Assembly: GCF_000003605.2 (NCBI RefSeq)
Contig: NW_003157184.1
Location: 1-10,217 of the forward strand
DNA: 10,217 nucleotides
From: Saccoglossus kowalevskii
Taxonomy: Eukaryota > Hemichordata > Enteropneusta > Harrimaniidae
Reading direction: 5' to 3'
In this document: piece after piece, positions 6,908 to 10,217 of the stretch
Layout of the letters: every line of letters starts with the position of its first letter
Numbering within the stretch: the stretch's first letter is position 1
The notes under the pieces: model-generated
Database searches by the model: none
What the model saw: the letters and a program-made list of their open reading frames with translations, nothing else
Told to the model about the DNA's origin: nothing
Translations under genes and position numbers: made by a program

Positions 6908-8366
6908 AAGCCTTCGTCAATTAAACAACGAACAATACTACACTAAAATTGGTGGTAACGATACTATAGTCACGTCTAATTCGGTCCATGAGCTCGTTAC
7001 AGAAATGTACAATCTGGATTTAATCGATTACGACACGTATAAATATACAGACCCATTTAACTACACAGTTAGAACGCCCCGGTGGTATTTATTGCCTAAA
7101 GTACACAAACCACCACCAGAGGGCAGTATATTTGTTGGTAGACCGATAATCAGTGGTTGCTCTGGTCCCACAGAGAAAATATCAGAATTGATTGACCACT
7201 TTTTAATTCCAATCGTCAAAAGACAACATACTTATATCAAAGATACTACAGATTTTATTAATAAAATCGAAAATATACAAGTATCTGATAATAACGTCCT
7301 AGTAACCTTGGATGTCGTATCAATGTATACTCATACTGTTCACGAAGAAGCGATCCGAGCAACCGCTAATGCAATGCAATCGAATTACAATCACAGTGAC
7401 AGTCCTTTGAAACCACTACCTGGGAAATATATAATTAAACTCCTTGAAATCATTCTGAAAAGAAATACATTCGAGTTTAATAATGAGTATTATACCCAAA
7501 CATGTGGAGTTAGCATGGGATCACCGTCTTCACCTGAGATTGCCGACATTACATTCCACTTACTGGAAAATCAGATTTTACTATCTGGTGCTCGTTATAT
7601 CAAAACATGGTATCGTTTTCGAGATGACATTTTCATGGTATTCAATGGTACCATACCTGAATTACACAAATTTATTCAGGATGCTAATATGCTTCATGAT
7701 AAATACCAGCTCACATTTGAATACTCAATGACACAAGTCACGTACCTTGACCTTGACCTATATAAAGGACAACGCTTCCTTGATCTGAATATACTAGACG
7801 TGAAAACGCACACCAAGACAACGGAAACGTTTCAATATTTGAAACGTAATTCCTGTCACCCTACATCAGTATTCAAAGGTTTTATTAAAGGCGAAACTAT
7901 TCGATATGCTCGTACATGTAATAATGCAAACGATTTCTTACATAAACGTAATTTATTTATTGAAAAATTGCGTGAAAGAGATTACACAAATAACGATATC
8001 GAAAGATACTCTTCAATTAATGAACATGACAATCGTATCTCACATTTACGAGAATCAATGCCCTATAATGAAGGGCAAACAATATTCACAACTACGTTCA
8101 ACCCATATATACAAGGGTACAGGCTCAAAAGAGCCCTATTAAAAAACTGGGATTTAATTCGGAATGATTTGTTACTGTGTAACATTTTTCCAAATCCCCC
8201 CCTTATTGCATTTCGTAGAAATATTAACTTGAAAGATAAACTCACAAGTTCTAGTCTACGTACTGACAAACTCATGAAAAATGACACACCAAACGACGAA
8301 GAATTACTTTCCATTTTAACTAAATTGTATAATGAAAGTAATAACGTCGAACATTCTGAAAGCTAA
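6903..8366 (+). CDS. Reverse transcriptase, catalytic and C-terminal part, PLE type (copy B)
   Basis: The first ATG in this frame is 7005, but homology starts at 6903, straight after the TA run. Counting from the ATG (453 residues): WYLLPKVHKP (27-36) and GRPIISG (45-51) are fingers motifs; TLDVVSMYT (101-109) holds the first catalytic Asp, D103; QTCGVSMGSP (165-174) is motif B; YRFRDD (203-208) carries the catalytic pair D207-D208. The thumb follows, with VTYLDLDLY, a CHPTSVFKG motif and FPNPPLIAFRR. The protein ends at NVEHSES with no GIY-YIG domain, where endonuclease-bearing PLEs continue. THT after SMY (109-111) departs from the usual TNIP and may be decay. RTs of this group copy element RNA in the nucleus. 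Confidence 0.93.
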   Translation, partial: YESLRQLNNEQYYTKIGGNDTIVTSNSVHELVTEMYNLDLIDYDTYKYTDPFNYTVRTPRWYLLPKVHKPPPEGSIFVGRPIISGCSGPTEKISELIDHFLIPIVKRQHTYIKDTTDFINKIENIQVSDNNVLVTLDVVSMYTHTVHEEAIRATANAMQSNYNHSDSPLKPLPGKYIIKLLEIILKRNTFEFNNEYYTQTCGVSMGSPSSPEIADITFHLLENQILLSGARYIKTWYRFRDDIFMVFNGTIPELHKFIQDANMLHDKYQLTFEYSMTQVTYLDLDLYKGQRFLDLNILDVKTHTKTTETFQYLKRNSCHPTSVFKGFIKGETIRYARTCNNANDFLHKRNLFIEKLRERDYTNNDIERYSSINEHDNRISHLRESMPYNEGQTIFTTTFNPYIQGYRLKRALLKNWDLIRNDLLLCNIFPNPPLIAFRRNINLKDKLTSSSLRTDKLMKNDTPNDEELLSILTKLYNESNNVEHSES

Positions 8367-8665
8367 TTTAATCGAACGATTCGGTCAAGTACTGTTCCGA
8401 CTGATGAAGGGTTCAACATAGAACCCAAAACAGCACCATCACACTAGTGAATAATCCAATCACGGATAAATTTGAGTGTTGTATCGGCATAGGCTTTCTT
8501 CGTACTCAGTTTTGTATTCCATTATTGTTTCCGTGTTTACTTCTATCAGGATCACACCTGAAAACTATTTTAACACGGAATTCTACATCTGTTACGTATT
8601 TAGTTAGCTAATGCAATACTGCCCTCAGTCGTTGAAATGTTCGTCAATCCACCACCCCCATCAAT
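8367..8665 (+). other. 3' tail of copy B up to the junction with copy C
   Basis: It matches the copy A tail (3155-3453) at offset 5212 with a handful of substitutions. It contains the second hammerhead. Homology to the copy A tail stops at 8665 (cccccatcaat), where sequence belonging to the second upstream repeat begins. Confidence 0.85.
8388..8506 (+). ncRNA. Hammerhead ribozyme, probably inactive (copy B)
   Basis: Same layout as the copy A ribozyme. Stem I distal is AGTAC (8388-8392) with GTACT (8502-8506). The proximal arm CCGA (8397-8400) pairs fully with TCGG (8484-8487), better than in copy A. The core box is 8401-8407. Stem II is GGGTTC (8409-8414) with GAACCC (8421-8426). Stem III is ACAGCAC with GTGTTGT (8476-8482), one G-U wobble. 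However, the core reads AAAA at 8427-8430: the invariant G12, the general base in catalysis, is A. Strong loss of cleavage is expected. Predicted cleavage would follow A8483. Confidence 0.78.
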
Positions 8666-9345
8666 GTTTTTTCGCGATCTTTTTAATTAATACAGCCGTT
8701 AAACGAACATCTAACTAGCACAATCTGAATCGACTACGCCATCCACTCGCCTGGATAACAGGATAACCGATGCGCTTCTATTGACCAATCAGATTCACGT
8801 ATCGTACTCGCGTCTACGCTTCGCCCGTTACTGCAACTAGCACAGATTTGAGATCCGCGATAGCCTCGATATTTTTCGTATATATTCGATCGTTACTTCA
8901 TCGTTACTTATATGTACACGGCGATTTTTCTAATATAGTAACTTACATTAGTCACAACACCATCTACACTCATATCGTTGCGTTTTCGCTATTTATTTTA
9001 TTAATACAGCCGTTAAACGAACGTCCAACTAGCACAATCTGAACCGACTACGCCATCCATTCGCCTGGATGACAGGACAATCGATGATTTTGTATCGACC
9101 AATCAGATTCACGTTTCGTACTCGCGTCTTAGCTCCGCCCATTGTTGCCACTAGCACGAATTTGAGATCCGCGATAGCCTCGATATTTTTCGTATATTTT
9201 CGATCGTTACTTTAATGCTATTTATGTAAACACGGCGAGATTTCTAATTTAGTAACTTACTTTAGTTACAATACCGTCTTTTCCCTTTTTATTACGTTTT
9301 TGTAATTCATATTTTTAATACGATCGTTTTTTGAACGTCTTACTA
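8666..9345 (+). repeat. Upstream tandem repeats of copy C
   Basis: It starts part-way into the second unit (tttcgcgatcttt at 8670-8682 equals 4655-4667 in copy B). Complete units then start at 8770 and 9084. CCAAT boxes are at 8785-8789 and 9099-9103, and CCGCCC at 9135-9140. Near-identity to copy B suggests a recent duplication or homogenisation. Confidence 0.87.
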
Positions 9346-9565
9346 GCACATTTTGTTTTTTTCTTATATTCTCAATCTTCTCGCAATTTCTCTTTTATTA
9401 ACTTCTATTTGTTGTTTTTTTCCGATTTTTTAACTATGTCCTTTCTTCACTATACATCTCGGACTTATTTTGTTTACTCCTTTCTCATTTTTAACGCATC
9501 TTTTTCCTCTTTTTCGTTGTTTTACCTACTTTCAACTAGCACAATCCCAGCCATTTTTATTATCG
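9326..9565 (+). other. Pyrimidine-rich leader before ORF1 (copy C)
   Basis: T- and C-rich tract essentially identical to that of copy B, ending in tttcaactag (about 9531-9540), followed by a CCAAT box at 9594-9598. No gene is supported here. Confidence 0.38.
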
Positions 9566-9658
9566 TTATGATATATTGATGCCTTTTTATTGACCAATAA
9601 GATCACGACTATCACATTACATAGTAGCAATATTTTGTTCTGCCAGCCGATCCCATAA

Positions 9659-10217
9659 ATGAGACCGTCAGGAACATCATTACTCATTCCCGTCATGTCT
9701 GCAGCAGAAGACATCAACACTGTCGAAGATTTCGACGTTGTGTTTGATACACCTATGCTAGACCTGACGATTGACATCCAACCTTTAGACTCTCTACCGA
9801 CTCCAGCTCAGAGACGTTTACCAGACGCTCTCTTCTCTGAAATCAAGGGTAAGGTTAAATCTTTATCTAAACTTTACCGGACTGAGTCTTCAATTATTAA
9901 TCAAATCAAATCTATTCATAAATTTTCGATATCGGGAAAAATTCCCAAAGGTTTGGTGGTTTCAAAGAAAACCGTAATACCTGGGTTGAAGCCGTCTACG
10001 GCATTCCTACAAAAGTGGGAACTCATTTCAACCCAGGCTTCGAAACAATATACCAAATTGCTTGATATTTATTTACCTTCGCATTTGAAGCAATTTCAGG
10101 CCGTTCTGGTGAAGGAAGAGAAGGAAGCGTTTGATCACATCAAACGCCTGGCTGGAGACGAGTATCAGGCTCTGGCGGTCAATAAATGAGCATTCCTCAA
10201 CAACGAGAAAGGTACAG
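9659..10217 (+). CDS. PLE ORF1 protein, partial at window end (copy C)
   Basis: Matches ORF1 of copies A and B through residue 176 (AVNK). It has L at residue 9 as in A, and H87 and L99 as in B. An apparent stop (TGA 10187-10189) arises because one T of the aaattgagg stretch is missing. Seven more single-base losses follow before the end of the window, all shortening homopolymer runs, while the sequence otherwise tracks copy B. The stop is therefore most likely a sequencing artefact at a contig end, and the gene is probably intact but cut off. Confidence 0.8.
10180..10217. other. Low-quality contig end with homopolymer deletions
   Basis: Aligned with 6165-6209 of copy B, the last 37 bases lack eight bases, every one from a run of identical bases (tt, gg, aa, aaa, aaa, gg, aaaa and ggg each one short). 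No substitutions accompany them. This pattern is typical of uncorrected long-read ends rather than of mutation. Confidence 0.8.

Larger units (their letters stand above)
3272..8483 (+). mobile_element. Penelope-like element copy B, most complete unit (~5.2 kb)
   Basis: The unit is phased from one predicted hammerhead cleavage site to the next, 5,212 bp. In order it holds a non-coding leader with telomere-like repeats, four upstream promoter-like repeats, a T-rich segment, ORF1, the RT gene in two frames, and a tail with a hammerhead. RT motifs place it in the PLE group. No GIY-YIG endonuclease is visible on either side of the RT, as in endonuclease-deficient PLEs. Lesions are the TA-run frameshift at ~6893-6905, GTG in place of ATG at ORF2, and a mutated ribozyme core. 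Target-site duplications could not be recognised because neighbouring copies abut. Confidence 0.9.
8484..10217 (+). mobile_element. Penelope-like element copy C, leader-deleted and cut by window end
   Basis: After the junction at 8665-8669 the sequence follows copy B at a constant offset of 4015, with very few substitutions and no indels until the last ~35 bases. Compared with the copy B leader, about 1.2 kb (3454 to ~4650) is missing, including the telomere-like repeat, the first upstream unit and most of the second. The RT gene and 3' tail lie outside the window. Confidence 0.88.

Overview
The window looks like a eukaryotic, probably animal, genomic contig made almost wholly of one retrotransposon family in a head-to-tail array. 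The family is a Penelope-like element (PLE). The evidence is a reverse transcriptase (RT) with the PLE signatures YLLPKVHKP, GRPIISG, TLDVVSMYT, QTCGVSMGSP and FRDD plus a PLE-type thumb, all in copy B. No GIY-YIG endonuclease is visible after the RT, so the element resembles the endonuclease-deficient PLEs that in other eukaryotes are linked to telomeres. The only host hint is a short degenerate CCCTAA-type repeat, which suggests TTAGGG-type telomeres. There are no prokaryotic genes.

Layout: (1) 1-274 is a minisatellite of ten ~27-bp palindromic units. (2) Copy A (274-3271) has three ~314-bp upstream repeats carrying CCAAT and GC boxes, a T-rich leader, an intact 202-aa ORF1, and an RT reading frame that has lost its catalytic core (~1,044-bp deletion) and carries a nonsense codon and a C-run expansion. 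(3) A 3' tail holds a hammerhead ribozyme (3176-3294). (4) A non-coding leader (3272-4169) contains three telomere-like repeats. (5) Copy B (to 8483) has four upstream repeat units, ORF1, and an RT gene complete in content but split by a frameshift at a TA run; its tail holds a second hammerhead in which the key core G is mutated. (6) Copy C (8484-10217) has a ~1.2-kb deletion in its leader, then upstream repeats, and ORF1 cut off by the window end. The last ~35 bases of the window look like uncorrected sequence.

How the parts may work together (inference): the CCAAT/GC-box repeats would drive transcription of the array. Hammerhead ribozymes at ~5.2-kb spacing would cut read-through RNA into unit-length transcripts. 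ORF1 (acidic N-terminus, basic C-terminus, no family recognised) and the RT would be made from the same RNA, the RT perhaps by reinitiation four bases after the ORF1 stop. Cleavage phasing puts the unit boundary inside the ribozyme, so what looks like the 3' tail of one copy is also the 5' leader of the next.

No copy in the window looks fully functional. Copy A has the better ribozyme core and the ORF2 ATG but no RT catalytic centre; copy B has the RT domains but a frameshift, a GTG at the ORF2 start and a broken ribozyme core.
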